Positions 1-8,753 are shown, numbered from the stretch's first letter. The stretch is DNA of 64,000 bases from Streptomyces chromofuscus (GCF_015160875.1 NZ_CP063374.1:620001-684000); one strand, 5' to 3'. Notes: generated by a model not told the origin, from the letters alone. A program made the numbers and translations.

Positions 1-752
1 TGCTCCAAGAGCATCTCCAGCAGCAGCCGGCTCTCGGCGCGGGAGACGTCGGTGATCTGCTCGACGTAGTAGCCGTTGACGTACAGCACCCGCTCGCCCG
101 TCTCCGGGTGGACACGCACCAGCGGGTGCACGGAGGCGACCTGGTGGTCGAGCAGGTGCCGGAGGTAGGCGTCGTCGCCGGGCCGGGGCTGGTAGCCGAC
201 GCCGAGCCGGTGCTCGGCGCGCAGTCCGTCCACGAACTCCCGCACCGGCGCGGACAGTCCGGCGTACGCCGCGGCCAGATTCGACCAGGTGGTGTCGCCG
301 CCGTACGGCGGGACGGTCTCCGCGCGCAGGATGGTCGCGGCCGGCGGGTCGACGCGGGCGCCGTGGTCGCAGTGCCAGCCGCGCAGCAGGGTGTGCCGGC
401 GGCGCCGCAGCCACTCGTCGTGCTCCATGCCGAACCGCCCGCCCAACTCCAGCCGGTCGGCGGTCGTCTCGATCTCCGGGAAGCCGGCCGGTGAGGCGCC
501 GCCCCGCCGCCCCAGCGCCACCGGCTCGCCGAACCGCCGGGCGAACGCCACGTGCGCGGCGTGGTCCAGCCGCTGCCCGCGGAAGAACACCACCTTCCAG
601 CGCAGCACCGCCTCCCGGACGGCGGCCACGTGGGCGTCGTCCAGCTCACCGGCCAGGTCGACGCCCGTGATCTCCGCTCCGATGTGCCCGGCGACGGGGT
701 TCACCTCGACCCCCGCGGCCCGCTCCCCCGCCATGGCCCCGTCCGTCGTCAT
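1..752 (-). CDS. TauD/TfdA-family 2-oxoglutarate dioxygenase (3' end outside window)
   Basis: Fe(II)/2-oxoglutarate-dependent dioxygenase of the TauD family, which hydroxylates small substrates such as sulfonates, sulfate esters or aryloxyalkanoates. The frame is open to the window edge, giving about 250 residues of a family that is usually 280-300 long. The N-terminus carries the family signature HIGAEITGVDL (about residues 18-28). The iron-binding H-x-D is visible as WHCDHG (His127, Asp129), followed by a region with GGDTTW. The distal iron histidine and the 2OG-binding arginine lie beyond the edge. The ATG at 752 has GGAG seven bases upstream. No sulfonate transporter is visible in the window, so the substrate is unknown. 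Confidence 0.85.
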   Translation of the reverse strand, partial: MTTDGAMAGERAAGVEVNPVAGHIGAEITGVDLAGELDDAHVAAVREAVLRWKVVFFRGQRLDHAAHVAFARRFGEPVALGRRGGASPAGFPEIETTADRLELGGRFGMEHDEWLRRRRHTLLRGWHCDHGARVDPPAATILRAETVPPYGGDTTWSNLAAAYAGLSAPVREFVDGLRAEHRLGVGYQPRPGDDAYLRHLLDHQVASVHPLVRVHPETGERVLYVNGYYVEQITDVSRAESRLLLEMLLE

Positions 753-1046
753 GCGCGCTCCGATGGTCGTCCGGTCGGCTCAGCCCAAGGCCCGTGAGGT
801 TCCGGCACCGCCGTCGGCGACGCGCCGCCGCCGTCCCGAACCGGGAAAGGCCTTCCGGACGATCGTGGCAGCGATCTCCCGCCGTGGCGACAGCGCCTCG
901 TCCGCGCTGCACGCGTTCCGACGCAGCGAGCGGTGTGCCGGCCGCCGGGGGCGGTGCGGCGCACACGGGCGCTCGCACCGCGGCGGCGAACGCTGCCGGG
1001 CCCGCCCATACTGTCGGTACGGCACAGCGCGGCTGAAGGGTGGACC

Positions 1047-1877
1047 GTGAACGGCATTCCGGCGCACACGCTCAACGACGGCACGACGCTCCCGGCGATC
1101 GGGCTGGGCACCTGGCCGCTGGACGACGCCCAGGCCGAGCGGGCGGTGCTCACCGCCCTGGATCTGGGCTACCGCCTGATCGACACGGCGACGAACTACC
1201 GCAACGAGACGGGGGTGGGTCGCGCGGTGGCCCGCAGCCGTGTCCCGCGCGAGGAGATCGTGGTGACGACGAAGCTGCCGGGACGGCACCACGGCTATGC
1301 CGAGACCCTCGCCTCCTTCGAGGAGTCCCGGCGCCGGCTGGGGCTGGAGCAGGTGGACCTCTATCTGATCCACTGGCCGCTCCCCCGCGTCGGCAAGTAC
1401 GTCGACTCCTGGCGAGCCATGATCAAACTGCGCAAGGACGGCCTCGTCCGGTCCATCGGCGTCTCCAATTTCACCGTCGAGCACATCGAGCGGCTGGAGA
1501 AGGAGACGGGCGTGCTGCCCGCGGTGAACCAGATCGAGCTGCACCCGTACCTCCCGCAGGAGGAGCTGCGCGCGTTCCACGCCGAGAAGCACATCGTCAC
1601 CGAGAGCTGGAGCCCGCTGGGCCCGGGCACCGGGCTGCTCCAGGACCCCGTCGTCGTGACCGTCGCCGAGTCCCTCGGCGTGACGCCGGGTCAGGTCGTG
1701 CTGCGCTGGCACACCCAGCTGGGCGCGCTGCCCATTCCCAAGTCGGCCGACGCCGAGCGGCAGCGGCAGAACCTGGACGTCTTCGGGTTCACGCTGAGCC
1801 CCGCGCAGATGCAGGCCCTCGCCGACCGCGATCCCCGGCGCACCGGCGGGGACCCCGCGGTCCACGAGGAGTTCTGA
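1047..1877 (+). CDS. Aldo/keto reductase (AKR5-like, 2,5-diketo-D-gluconate reductase type)
   Basis: Soluble NADPH-dependent carbonyl reductase with a TIM-barrel fold, 276 residues. The catalytic tetrad can be placed: Asp46 and Tyr51 in YRLIDTATNYRNE, Lys76 in VVTTKLPG and His109 in LYLIHWPLP. The family motifs GVSNF and NQIELHPYLPQ follow. I chose the GTG at 1047 because GAAGGG precedes it and the protein then begins just before the canonical first strand; the frame is open further upstream to 933 but without family similarity. It is divergent from the dioxygenase. The physiological substrate cannot be read from sequence. Confidence 0.9.
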   Translation: MNGIPAHTLNDGTTLPAIGLGTWPLDDAQAERAVLTALDLGYRLIDTATNYRNETGVGRAVARSRVPREEIVVTTKLPGRHHGYAETLASFEESRRRLGLEQVDLYLIHWPLPRVGKYVDSWRAMIKLRKDGLVRSIGVSNFTVEHIERLEKETGVLPAVNQIELHPYLPQEELRAFHAEKHIVTESWSPLGPGTGLLQDPVVVTVAESLGVTPGQVVLRWHTQLGALPIPKSADAERQRQNLDVFGFTLSPAQMQALADRDPRRTGGDPAVHEEF

Positions 1878-1973
1878 CTCAGGAGCCCTGGGACACCCGG
1901 CGGCCGGGGCGGCACGGAAGGAGTCCCGAGGTGGGAGACGTCGACCGGCTGCGGACCCACCGCGCGAAACGGG

Positions 1974-2783
1974 ATGTCCAGGTCTGGCGAGCCCGAGGGA
2001 CGCGCGCACGCCACCGGCGGCGCGCCGCGGTTCGTGGTGCAGATCCACGACGCGGGCACCCTGCACCTCGACTTCCGGCTCCAGGTCGACGACGTCCTGA
2101 AGTCCTGGTCCGTCCCGAAGGGGCCGTCCGCCGACCCGAGGGACCAGCGCCTCGCCGTGCCGACGGAGGACCATCCGCTGGAGTACGAGGAGTTCGAGGG
2201 CGTCATCCCGGCGGGCGAGTACGGCGGTGGGACCGTGATCGTCCGGGACAGCGGTACGTACGAGCCGCTGAGCCACGACCGCGCCGGGCGGCCGGTCGAC
2301 TTGGGGGAGTCGCTGGAGCGGGGGCACGCCAGGTTCCGGCTCCACGGGTCGACGCTGCGCGGCGAGTACGCGCTCACCCGGTTCCGCGGCGGTCCGGGCG
2401 AGGCCGAGGCCTGGCTGCTGGTGAGGGCCGGGCACGGACGGGGGCGCGGCACGCCCGATCCACGGCGGGCCCGCTCGGTGCGCAGCGGCCGAACACTCGC
2501 CCAGGTCGCCGCGGACGGCCGAGGGCGCCGACCCGCCCGGCCGGGACCGGCACGCCGTGCCGGTCGTCAGCGCAGGTGGCGGTCGAAGAAGTCCATGGTG
2601 GTGTCCATGGAGGCCCGCCACCGCGTGGAGAACGTGTGCCCCTCCCCCGGCTGCTTCACCAGCCGGACGTCCTTGCCCGCCGCCTCGAACGCGGCCGCGG
2701 TCCGCTCGGACCACGTCAGCGGGCAGGTGTCGTCCGCGGTGCCGTGCTGGATGAGGAGCGGCTCGGTCACCCGGTCGACGTAG
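1974..2783 (+). CDS. LigD-type 3'-phosphoesterase (PE) domain protein, N-terminus apparently frameshifted
   Basis: Stand-alone PE domain of the kind found at the N-terminus of LigD, which trims 3' ends in bacterial non-homologous end joining. Conserved blocks are present: FVVQIHDAGTLHLDFRL, then LKSWSVPKGPS, DHPLEYEEFEGVIPAGEYGGGTV and a C-terminal WLLV. The normal family N-terminus (RLRTHRAKRD) lies in another frame: a GTG at 1931 with AAGGAG upstream opens that frame, which leaves the PE frame at about 1973-1977. As sequenced, translation of the PE domain would need the internal ATG at 1974. The 3' end is also odd, because the frame runs about 217 bp into the convergent esterase gene. Either this is a decaying gene or the sequence has an indel error. 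Confidence 0.6.
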   Translation: MSRSGEPEGRAHATGGAPRFVVQIHDAGTLHLDFRLQVDDVLKSWSVPKGPSADPRDQRLAVPTEDHPLEYEEFEGVIPAGEYGGGTVIVRDSGTYEPLSHDRAGRPVDLGESLERGHARFRLHGSTLRGEYALTRFRGGPGEAEAWLLVRAGHGRGRGTPDPRRARSVRSGRTLAQVAADGRGRRPARPGPARRAGRQRRWRSKKSMVVSMEARHRVENVCPSPGCFTSRTSLPAASNAAAVRSDHVSGQVSSAVPCWMRSGSVTRST

Positions 2784-3595
2784 GTGACCGGTGAGACCGC
2801 CCGCCAGAAGGCGGGGTTCTCCTCGGGTGTGCCGTGCTCGGCCTCGATCTCGGCGACGAGCGGGTCGCCGCGGGGCCGCTGGAACCGGTCGATGTTCTCC
2901 TCGGGACGCGAGCTGACCGGCGCGTAGACCACGGCGGCGTCCACCAGGCCCGGTGCCACCACCAGCGTGTTGTACACGACGCCGCCGCCCATCGAGCGCC
3001 CCAGCAGGCCGATCCGGTCGCCGTCGATCTCCGGGCGTCCGGAGCCGCGCAGGGCCTTGACGGCGGCGATGACGTCCTCGGTGTAGCCGAGGCGGAGGCC
3101 GACGTCGTTGTCGGGGTCGTCGTCGGAGCCGGCGTGGTTGCGGTAGTCGGTGTGCAGGACGACGTAGCCGTTGCGGGCGAGGAGGTCCTGCTCGCGGGCG
3201 AGTCCGCGGCCGGTGGTGTAGACGGCGGGGTCGATGTAGCCGTGCGCGAGCACCAGCGCCGGGAAGGGGCCTTCGCCCTCGGGCACGTTCATGAGACCGG
3301 AGATGGTGAGGCCGTTCGCCCGGTAGGTGACGGCGTACTGGGTGTAGGCGTCGGTCCGGGCGCGTACGGCGCCGAGGCGCAGGTCGCCGCCCCGGTGCTC
3401 GCGGGCGATGAGGCCCGGGATGGATACGGGGTCGGGCGGTTTCGGTGTCGGGGCCGCCGTGCTCGGGCGCTCGGCGCGGGTGGACGGCGGGGAAGGTGTG
3501 CCGGTGGGGGTGGCGTCGCCGTCGCCGTTCGCGCAGCCGAGCGCGGCCGCCAGTACCAGTGAGGCGGTGACGCAGGCCTTGCCTCGCAGCCGCAT
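2567..3595 (-). CDS. Secreted alpha/beta-hydrolase (S9/dienelactone-hydrolase-like), probable lipoprotein
   Basis: 342-residue serine hydrolase of the prolyl-oligopeptidase/acyl-peptidase type. The N-terminus has a basic start, a hydrophobic stretch and a lipobox-like ALGC with Cys21, then a Thr/Pro/Ser-rich linker to about residue 58, so export and lipid anchoring are likely; the -3 position of the lipobox is not ideal. Catalytic residues: Ser201 in LLGRSMGG, Asp288 or Asp289 in HGTADDTCP and His320 in GEGHTF. The oxyanion region is VLAHGYID. The substrate may be a peptide or an ester. The ATG at 3595 is the natural signal-peptide start. Confidence 0.85.
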   Translation of the reverse strand: MRLRGKACVTASLVLAAALGCANGDGDATPTGTPSPPSTRAERPSTAAPTPKPPDPVSIPGLIAREHRGGDLRLGAVRARTDAYTQYAVTYRANGLTISGLMNVPEGEGPFPALVLAHGYIDPAVYTTGRGLAREQDLLARNGYVVLHTDYRNHAGSDDDPDNDVGLRLGYTEDVIAAVKALRGSGRPEIDGDRIGLLGRSMGGGVVYNTLVVAPGLVDAAVVYAPVSSRPEENIDRFQRPRGDPLVAEIEAEHGTPEENPAFWRAVSPVTYVDRVTEPLLIQHGTADDTCPLTWSERTAAAFEAAGKDVRLVKQPGEGHTFSTRWRASMDTTMDFFDRHLR

Positions 3596-3634
3596 GGGGT
3601 CAGTATCGCGGACGCGGCCGCGTCGGTCAGCGGC

Positions 3635-4108
3635 TCACGGGGTGCGCGGGGCGCGCAGGGCGGCGAGGGCCCGATCGGCGTGGGCGTTCATGCGCAGTTC
3701 GCTGCGGACGACCTCCAGGACGGTGCGGTCCTGGGCTATGACGAAGGTGACCCGCTTGGTGGGGGCCAGCTGGAAGCCTCGCTTCACGCCGAAGCGTTCG
3801 CGGATCGCGCCGTCCGTGTCGGACAGCAGCGGCATGCCGAGCGTGTGCCGTCCGACGAACTCCGCCTGTCGCTCGACGGGATCACCGCTGACGCCGACGG
3901 GCCGGGCGCCGACCGCGGCGAACTCCGCGGCCAGGTCGCGGAAGTGGCAGGCCTCGGCGGTGCAGCCGGCGGTGAGGGCGCCGGGGTAGAAGAACAGCAC
4001 GACCGGTCCGTCGGCGAGCAGTTCGGTGAGCCGGCGGGGCGTGCCCGTCTCGTCCGGCAGCTCGAAGTCCTCGATCGCGTCGCCGACTTGTGGCTGGGAC
4101 GGGGGCAC
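3635..4108 (-). CDS. Peroxiredoxin, Bcp/PrxQ type
   Basis: Thiol peroxidase of 157 residues that reduces hydrogen peroxide and organic hydroperoxides in the cytoplasm, recycled by thioredoxin. The active site reads YPGALTAGCTAEAC, with peroxidatic Cys49 and resolving Cys54 in the C-x4-C spacing of PrxQ. The preceding strand VVLFFYPG and the later conserved arginine region fit the AhpC/TSA fold. The GTG start at 4108 has a very strong GAGGAGGAACC upstream. It lies on the same strand as the esterase, about 40 bp away, so cotranscription is possible. 'bcp' would be the usual name, but Streptomyces carry several paralogues. Confidence 0.9.
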   Translation of the reverse strand: MPPSQPQVGDAIEDFELPDETGTPRRLTELLADGPVVLFFYPGALTAGCTAEACHFRDLAAEFAAVGARPVGVSGDPVERQAEFVGRHTLGMPLLSDTDGAIRERFGVKRGFQLAPTKRVTFVIAQDRTVLEVVRSELRMNAHADRALAALRAPRTP

Positions 4109-4561
4109 GGTTCCTCCTCGGATCGCCTTCCGCGTGATCCTACTCGGCGGTGGAGCGAGGGCGGCACCCGGTGCGTGGCCGCGCGATCAGGAGGTGCACG
4201 CCCGGGCGGTGGTCCGCGGTTCGGGGTCGTCGTCGCTCGCCGCGGCAAGAGAGTCGTCGACCATGCGGTGGAACAGTGCCGCGAGTCGCCCCGTTCCTCG
4301 GCGACCAGTGCGCCAGCGCCAGCTGCATGCCGCGTGCCCCGACGTCCCGGATCCGATCGATGGCGTGGCGGCCGGCACGTCGACCCCCGGGCCGGCACGT
4401 CGACCCCCGCCACGTCGAGATCGCCGACGGCCGCGCGTACGTGGCCGACAAGTCCTGTGCCGGCGAGGGCGGCGCGGACCTGCTGACGCGCATCGACCTG
4501 AAGCACTGAGCGGCGACGGCGGGGCACCGACGCTCACCACCGGCACGGTGCCCCGCCGTGA
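4109..4561. other. Non-coding or degenerate gap with a possible protein tail
   Basis: No intact gene is recognisable here. The plus-strand frame ending at 4509 finishes with VEIADGRAYVADKSC and then LLTRIDLKH, which looks like the last blade of a beta-propeller protein, but nothing upstream in that frame resembles a protein. This suggests the relic of a lost gene. A tandem 20-bp duplication sits in the middle (listed separately). Confidence 0.3.
4371..4410. repeat. Tandem 20-bp duplication
   Basis: The unit GCCGGCACGTCGACCCCCGG occurs twice back to back (4371-4390 and 4391-4410), differing only in the last base. It falls in the degenerate gap just ahead of the propeller-like tail and shifts the frame by two bases, so it may be the event that broke an earlier gene. 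Confidence 0.85.
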
Positions 4562-5782
4562 TCACCACCGCACGGGGACCTCGCTCAGCCCTCCGACGGC
4601 CAGCCCTTCGAGCGGCCGCAGGTCCGCCGCCGGGACGGCGAGTTCCAGGGTGGGCAGCCTGCGCAACAGCATGTCGAGGACGACGGTCAGCTCGATGCGG
4701 GCGAGTCCCTGGCCGAGGCATGCGTGGGGGCCGGCGCCGAAGGCGAGATGGGGGTTCGGGCTGCGGTCGAGTGCCATCTCACCGGCCGCCTCGAACGCGC
4801 TGTCGTCCCGGTTGGCGGCGGCCATGCTGCACACGACCGTGGTGCCGGGCGGCAGGACGGTGCCGCCCACCTCGGCGGGTGCGTCGAGGTAGCGGGGGAT
4901 GCCGATGCCGGGGTTGGCGTCGAAGCGCAGCGCCTCCTCGACGGCGGAGCGCGCCAGCGCCGGTTCGGCGAGCAGGCGCTCCCAGCGCCGCCGGTCGGCC
5001 AGCAGCATCGCCACCATCTTGCCGATCATGTTCGCGGTGGTCTCGTGCCCGGCGACCAGCAGCCCCTGGCCGGTGGCGACCAGCTCCCGCTCCGACATGC
5101 GGTGGCCGTCGGTGTCCTCGGCGGTGATGAGCTCACCGAGCAGGTCGTCGCCGGGACGCCGCCGTTCGGCGGCGATGTGCGCGGACATGTACGCGGTGAA
5201 GTCGGCCTGCGCGGTGTCGATCTCCTCCTGCGTGTAGCGCGTCAGGTTGAGCAGGGTGTCCGACCAGTGGGCGAAGCGGTCGCGGTCGGCGTCGGGGACG
5301 CCGAGCAGCTTGCAGATCACCCGGACCGGCAGCGGGAAGGCGAGGTGCGCCCTCAGGTCGGCGGGGTGGCCGTGCTCGCGCATCTCCTCGACGAGCCGTC
5401 CCGCCATCGCCTCGATGCCGGGGCGCAGCGCGTTCATGCGCCTGGCGGTGAACCACCGGCCCACCGTCCGCCGCCAGCGCTGGTGGCGTTCACCGCGCTG
5501 GGGGACGGCCGTGGCCATCTCGCCGCCGAAGACGCCGCCGGACTCGTTCTCGGCGATCCGGGCGGCGCCGTCCGCGGTCGGCAGCCGGCCGAACCGGGGG
5601 TCGGCGAGGACCTGGCGGACGTCGTCGTAGCGGGTGAGCAGGGTGGCCTCGTCCCCGCTGGGCAGGGTGACGCGGGCGACGGGGCACCGCTGCCGCAGCC
5701 GCTCCCAGGCCTCGGGGGCGGCCAGGGCCGTACGGCCGTACATCGGATACGTCAGCGGCTGCTCGGGGTCACCGGGGCTCAT
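4562..5782 (-). CDS. Cytochrome P450
   Basis: Soluble bacterial class I P450 of 406 residues, a normal length for actinomycete CYP105/CYP107-like enzymes. The I-helix oxygen-activation motif is AGHETT (residues 244-249), the K-helix ExxR is Glu283-x-x-Arg286, and the haem loop FGAGPHACLG places the thiolate ligand at Cys355. The ATG at 5782 has AGGAGG upstream. No ferredoxin or ferredoxin reductase gene is adjacent, so electrons must come from elsewhere. The substrate cannot be predicted, and no biosynthetic cluster surrounds it. Confidence 0.95.
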   Translation of the reverse strand: MSPGDPEQPLTYPMYGRTALAAPEAWERLRQRCPVARVTLPSGDEATLLTRYDDVRQVLADPRFGRLPTADGAARIAENESGGVFGGEMATAVPQRGERHQRWRRTVGRWFTARRMNALRPGIEAMAGRLVEEMREHGHPADLRAHLAFPLPVRVICKLLGVPDADRDRFAHWSDTLLNLTRYTQEEIDTAQADFTAYMSAHIAAERRRPGDDLLGELITAEDTDGHRMSERELVATGQGLLVAGHETTANMIGKMVAMLLADRRRWERLLAEPALARSAVEEALRFDANPGIGIPRYLDAPAEVGGTVLPPGTTVVCSMAAANRDDSAFEAAGEMALDRSPNPHLAFGAGPHACLGQGLARIELTVVLDMLLRRLPTLELAVPAADLRPLEGLAVGGLSEVPVRW

Positions 5783-6041
5783 GCGCCCTCCTGAGGTCAG
5801 GCGTTCGCTGCACCACCAGGCAAACCCCGGAAGCCGGTCGAGTCAAACGGCTGACGTGTCCGAGTGAGACGGCACCTGCCTCGTGACACGTGCGGCCACC
5901 GCCCGTCTTTCCCGGTGAAGATCGCCCACCATGGGACCAGACCCGACCGGAGATCCCGACCAGCTGGCGATCACCTCACCGGCGAGGTCACCACCCGACT
6001 GCCGCCGTACCCACCCCTGAGGCAAGGGAAGAACGCACCTC

Positions 6042-6728
6042 ATGACCATCCGCGTGCTGCTCGCCGACGACCAGGCCCTGCTCCGGGCCGCCATCCGGAT
6101 CCTGATCGACTCCTGCGACGACATGGAGGTGGTGGACGAGGCCACCGACGGTGCCCGGGCGATCGAGCTCGCCCGCACCCACCGGCCCGACCTCGTCCTG
6201 ATGGACATCCACCTGCCCGGCAGCGACGGCCTGGCCGCCACGACGGCGATCTGCGCCGACCCGGAGCTGTCCGCCACGCGCGTGCTGGTCCTCGCCACCT
6301 CCGACATGGACGAGGAGGTCGCCGAGGCGCTGCGGGCCGGGGCGAGCGGTTTCCTCGGCAGGGAGGCCACCGCCGACGCGCTGCTTGACGGCATCCGGAC
6401 GGTGGCGTCCGGCGAGTCCCTGCTCTCCCCGCTCGCCACCCGCGCCCTGATCACGCGTTACCTGGCCGCCTCCGCCGAGGACCGGCTCGCGACTCCCGAG
6501 GACCTCGCCGCGCTGACCGCCGAGGAACGCGAGGTGCTGGGCCGGGTGGCCGAGGGGCAGTCGAACGCGGAGATCGCGGAGAAGCTCCTGGTCGGTCCGT
6601 CGGACGTACGCGCGCACGTCCGGCAGGCGATGACGAAGCTGGGCGCCCGGGACCGCGCCCAACTGGTCGTCATCGCCCACCAGTCGGGGTTGGTGCGAGC
6701 CGTACCGCCGCGGTCCGGGGCCCGCTGA
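6042..6728 (+). CDS. Orphan NarL/LuxR-family response regulator
   Basis: Two-domain DNA-binding response regulator, 228 residues. The receiver spans about residues 1-120 with acidic Asp9 and Asp10, phospho-acceptor Asp55 in LVLMDIHLPG and Thr86. The usual conserved lysine of the GYLLKDA motif is replaced by arginine (GFLGREA, Arg107), which may alter phosphorylation-driven switching. The C-terminal HTH runs from LTAEEREVLGRVAEGQSN to the end. No sensor kinase is adjacent, so it is an orphan. GGAAG precedes the ATG. The 258-bp gap to the divergent P450 gene could hold promoters for both, so the P450 is a candidate target. Confidence 0.92.
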   Translation: MTIRVLLADDQALLRAAIRILIDSCDDMEVVDEATDGARAIELARTHRPDLVLMDIHLPGSDGLAATTAICADPELSATRVLVLATSDMDEEVAEALRAGASGFLGREATADALLDGIRTVASGESLLSPLATRALITRYLAASAEDRLATPEDLAALTAEEREVLGRVAEGQSNAEIAEKLLVGPSDVRAHVRQAMTKLGARDRAQLVVIAHQSGLVRAVPPRSGAR

Positions 6729-6801
6729 CCCCACCCGCCGTTCAGGGGAAACCTGCGCGCGGGGCGCGTGCGGCCGCCCCGCCCCGTCGACACCTCAAGC
6801 C

Positions 6802-7785
6802 GTGACCCTGCCGCTGATCGCCCCCATGCTCGCCACGCCCGGCACCCTGCCGCCCGCCGCGCAGGACGCGCGGTGGGCGTACGAGACCAAGCAGGACGGC
6901 CAGCGCGTGGTGGTGTATCTCCCCGGCGACGGAAGCGTGGTGCTGCGCGCGAGGTCCGGTGAGGAGATCACCGCCGCCTACCCGGAACTGCTGCCGATCG
7001 GAGCCGCACTCGGCGGCACGGCCGCGGTGCTGGACGGGGAGGTGCTGGCCCTGGACGAACAGGGACGCGCCGACTTCCAGTTGCTCCAGTCCCGCATGGG
7101 TCTCGCGCACGCCCCGGCGCGTGCGGCGCGGCGGGCGGCCCAGGTGCCGGTCCATCTGGTGCTGTTCGACGTGATGCACCTGGCCGGGCACTCCCTGATC
7201 GGGCAGTCCTACACCCGCCGGCGCGCCCGGCTGGAGGAGCTGGGTCTCGCCGGTCCCTTCTGGTCCACGCCGGGCGCGCTGGTCGGTCATGGCGCGCAGG
7301 CCCTCCAGGCCACCCGCGAACACGGTCTGGAGGGCCTGGTCTGCAAGCGGCTGGACTCGGTGTACGAGCCGGGGGTGCGCTCCCGGGCCTGGATCAAGAT
7401 CCGCAACATGCATGGGGAGGACGTCGTCGTGGGCGGCTGGCAGCCCGGCAAGGGGCGGCTGACCGGCCTGCCGGGCGCGGTGCTGGTCGGCCAGCGCGAC
7501 GCCGCCGGGCGGCTGCGGTACGTCGGCAGCGTGGGCACCGGCTGGAGCGAGGCGGAGCGCACGGAACTCGCGGCGCTGCTGCGCGAGCACGCCAGCGACG
7601 TCTGCCCCTTCGTCCCGGCGCCGGCCGCGCCGGGCGCGCACTGGGTGCTGCCCCGGCTGGTCGGCGAGGTCCGCTACAGCACGCGCACCCGGGCCGGACT
7701 GCTGCGCCAGCCGTCCTGGCTGCGGCTGCGACCCGACCTCACGCCCGGGGAGTCCACGGCCGATCTGCCGGACCACCTGGCCTGA
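6802..7785 (+). CDS. ATP-dependent DNA ligase (LigD ligase-domain type)
   Basis: Stand-alone ATP-dependent DNA ligase of 327 residues, equivalent to the ligase domain of LigD. The adenylated lysine is Lys30 in motif I (KQDGQR). Later motifs are DGEVLALDEQGRADF (III), FDVMHLAG (IIIa), EGLVCKR (IV) and WIKIRN (V), followed by an OB-fold segment. It starts at a GTG with only a weak ribosome site. With the PE-domain gene about 4 kb away it represents LigD split into pieces; no Ku or primase-polymerase gene is seen in the window. The likely role is end joining or DNA repair under stress. Confidence 0.93.
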   Translation: MTLPLIAPMLATPGTLPPAAQDARWAYETKQDGQRVVVYLPGDGSVVLRARSGEEITAAYPELLPIGAALGGTAAVLDGEVLALDEQGRADFQLLQSRMGLAHAPARAARRAAQVPVHLVLFDVMHLAGHSLIGQSYTRRRARLEELGLAGPFWSTPGALVGHGAQALQATREHGLEGLVCKRLDSVYEPGVRSRAWIKIRNMHGEDVVVGGWQPGKGRLTGLPGAVLVGQRDAAGRLRYVGSVGTGWSEAERTELAALLREHASDVCPFVPAPAAPGAHWVLPRLVGEVRYSTRTRAGLLRQPSWLRLRPDLTPGESTADLPDHLA

Positions 7786-7927
7786 CGCCGTGTCGGCAGA
7801 CAATTGTTGAGCTGTCCTTCACCAGCGGGACGCCTGTGACCTCTTGGCGCGGACGGGGATTGCCGGGAAGCTGAACTGCCTTTCCCCCCACAGCCGTTGG
7901 GCTGGCCCGGACCTGGAGGAGGACGCA

Positions 7928-8704
7928 GTGTCGTCGCAGAAGTCCGCCCTACACCGCAGGAGATGGCTCACCGTACTCGGTGGTGCCGTGGCCCTCGTCG
8001 TCGCCTTCCCCGCCACCGCCTTCGCCGCGCCGCCGCCGGCGCTGCCCGCCAACGCGGACAGCCTGGAGCGGACGTACCAGCCGGCCTTCGACTACGACAC
8101 GGACGGCTGCTACTCGACGCCCGCCATCAGCGCCGACGGCACCGTCAACAGCGGTCTGGCCCCGACCGGGGCGCTGAACGGCAACTGCCGGGACGCCTCG
8201 GACCTCGACAACACCAACAGCTACTCGCGCTACAAGTGCAACAACGGCTGGTGCGGCATCCTGTACGGCCTGTACTTCGAGAAGGACCAGGCGCTGCCGG
8301 GCACCAGCCTCGGCGGGCACCGGCACGACTGGGAGCATGTCGTCGTGTGGGTGCAGGACAACCAGGTCAGGTACGTCTCGACCTCCAACCACGGCTCGTT
8401 CACCGTGCACAACGCCTCGACGATCCGCTTCGAGGACACGCACGCGAAGATCGTCTACCACAAGGACGGGATCAGCACGCACTGCTTCCGTGCCGCCAAC
8501 TCCAACGACGAGCCGCCGGAGAACCACAAGGGGACCTGGCAGTACCCGCCACTGGTCGGCTGGAACGGCTACCCCGCGGGCGTGCGTGACAAGCTGACGT
8601 CGTACGACTTCGGCAGCGCCCACTTCGGCCTGAAGGACGGCAGCTTCAGCTCCCACCTCGCCTCGGCGAAGCCGTCCGGCATCGCGTTCGACCCCAACGC
8701 CTGA
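7928..8704 (+). CDS. Secreted NPP1-like (necrosis- and ethylene-inducing, NLP) protein
   Basis: 258-residue exported protein of the NPP1/NLP family, known in plant pathogens as cytolysins that bind plant sphingolipids but also found in saprophytes. An N-terminal RRR and hydrophobic core end in a signal-peptidase site near AFA-AP (about residue 36). The diagnostic heptapeptide region is present as [12 protein letters not shown], with paired cysteines before it (NNGWCGIL). I chose the GTG at 7928 because GGAGGAGGA lies directly upstream; the longer frame to 7844 has no such support. The DNA ligase ends 140 bp upstream. Activity on plants cannot be inferred from sequence alone. Confidence 0.88.
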   Translation: MSSQKSALHRRRWLTVLGGAVALVVAFPATAFAAPPPALPANADSLERTYQPAFDYDTDGCYSTPAISADGTVNSGLAPTGALNGNCRDASDLDNTNSYSRYKCNNGWCGILYGLYFEKDQALPGTSLGGHRHDWEHVVVWVQDNQVRYVSTSNHGSFTVHNASTIRFEDTHAKIVYHKDGISTHCFRAANSNDEPPENHKGTWQYPPLVGWNGYPAGVRDKLTSYDFGSAHFGLKDGSFSSHLASAKPSGIAFDPNA

Positions 8705-8753
8705 ACCGCCATCCCGTGAGCGGCGGGGGCCGGCGGCGGACTATCGTGTCCGC

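Noticed and set aside
1040..2794. Plus-strand frame of 584 codons over the aldo/keto reductase and PE gene
   Set aside because: Arg/Pro/Gly-rich translation in the wrong frame; both real genes lie in other frames with recognisable motifs.
4150..4509. 119-codon plus-strand frame as a gene
   Set aside because: Only the last 25 residues look protein-like. There is no ribosome site, and a tandem duplication lies inside.
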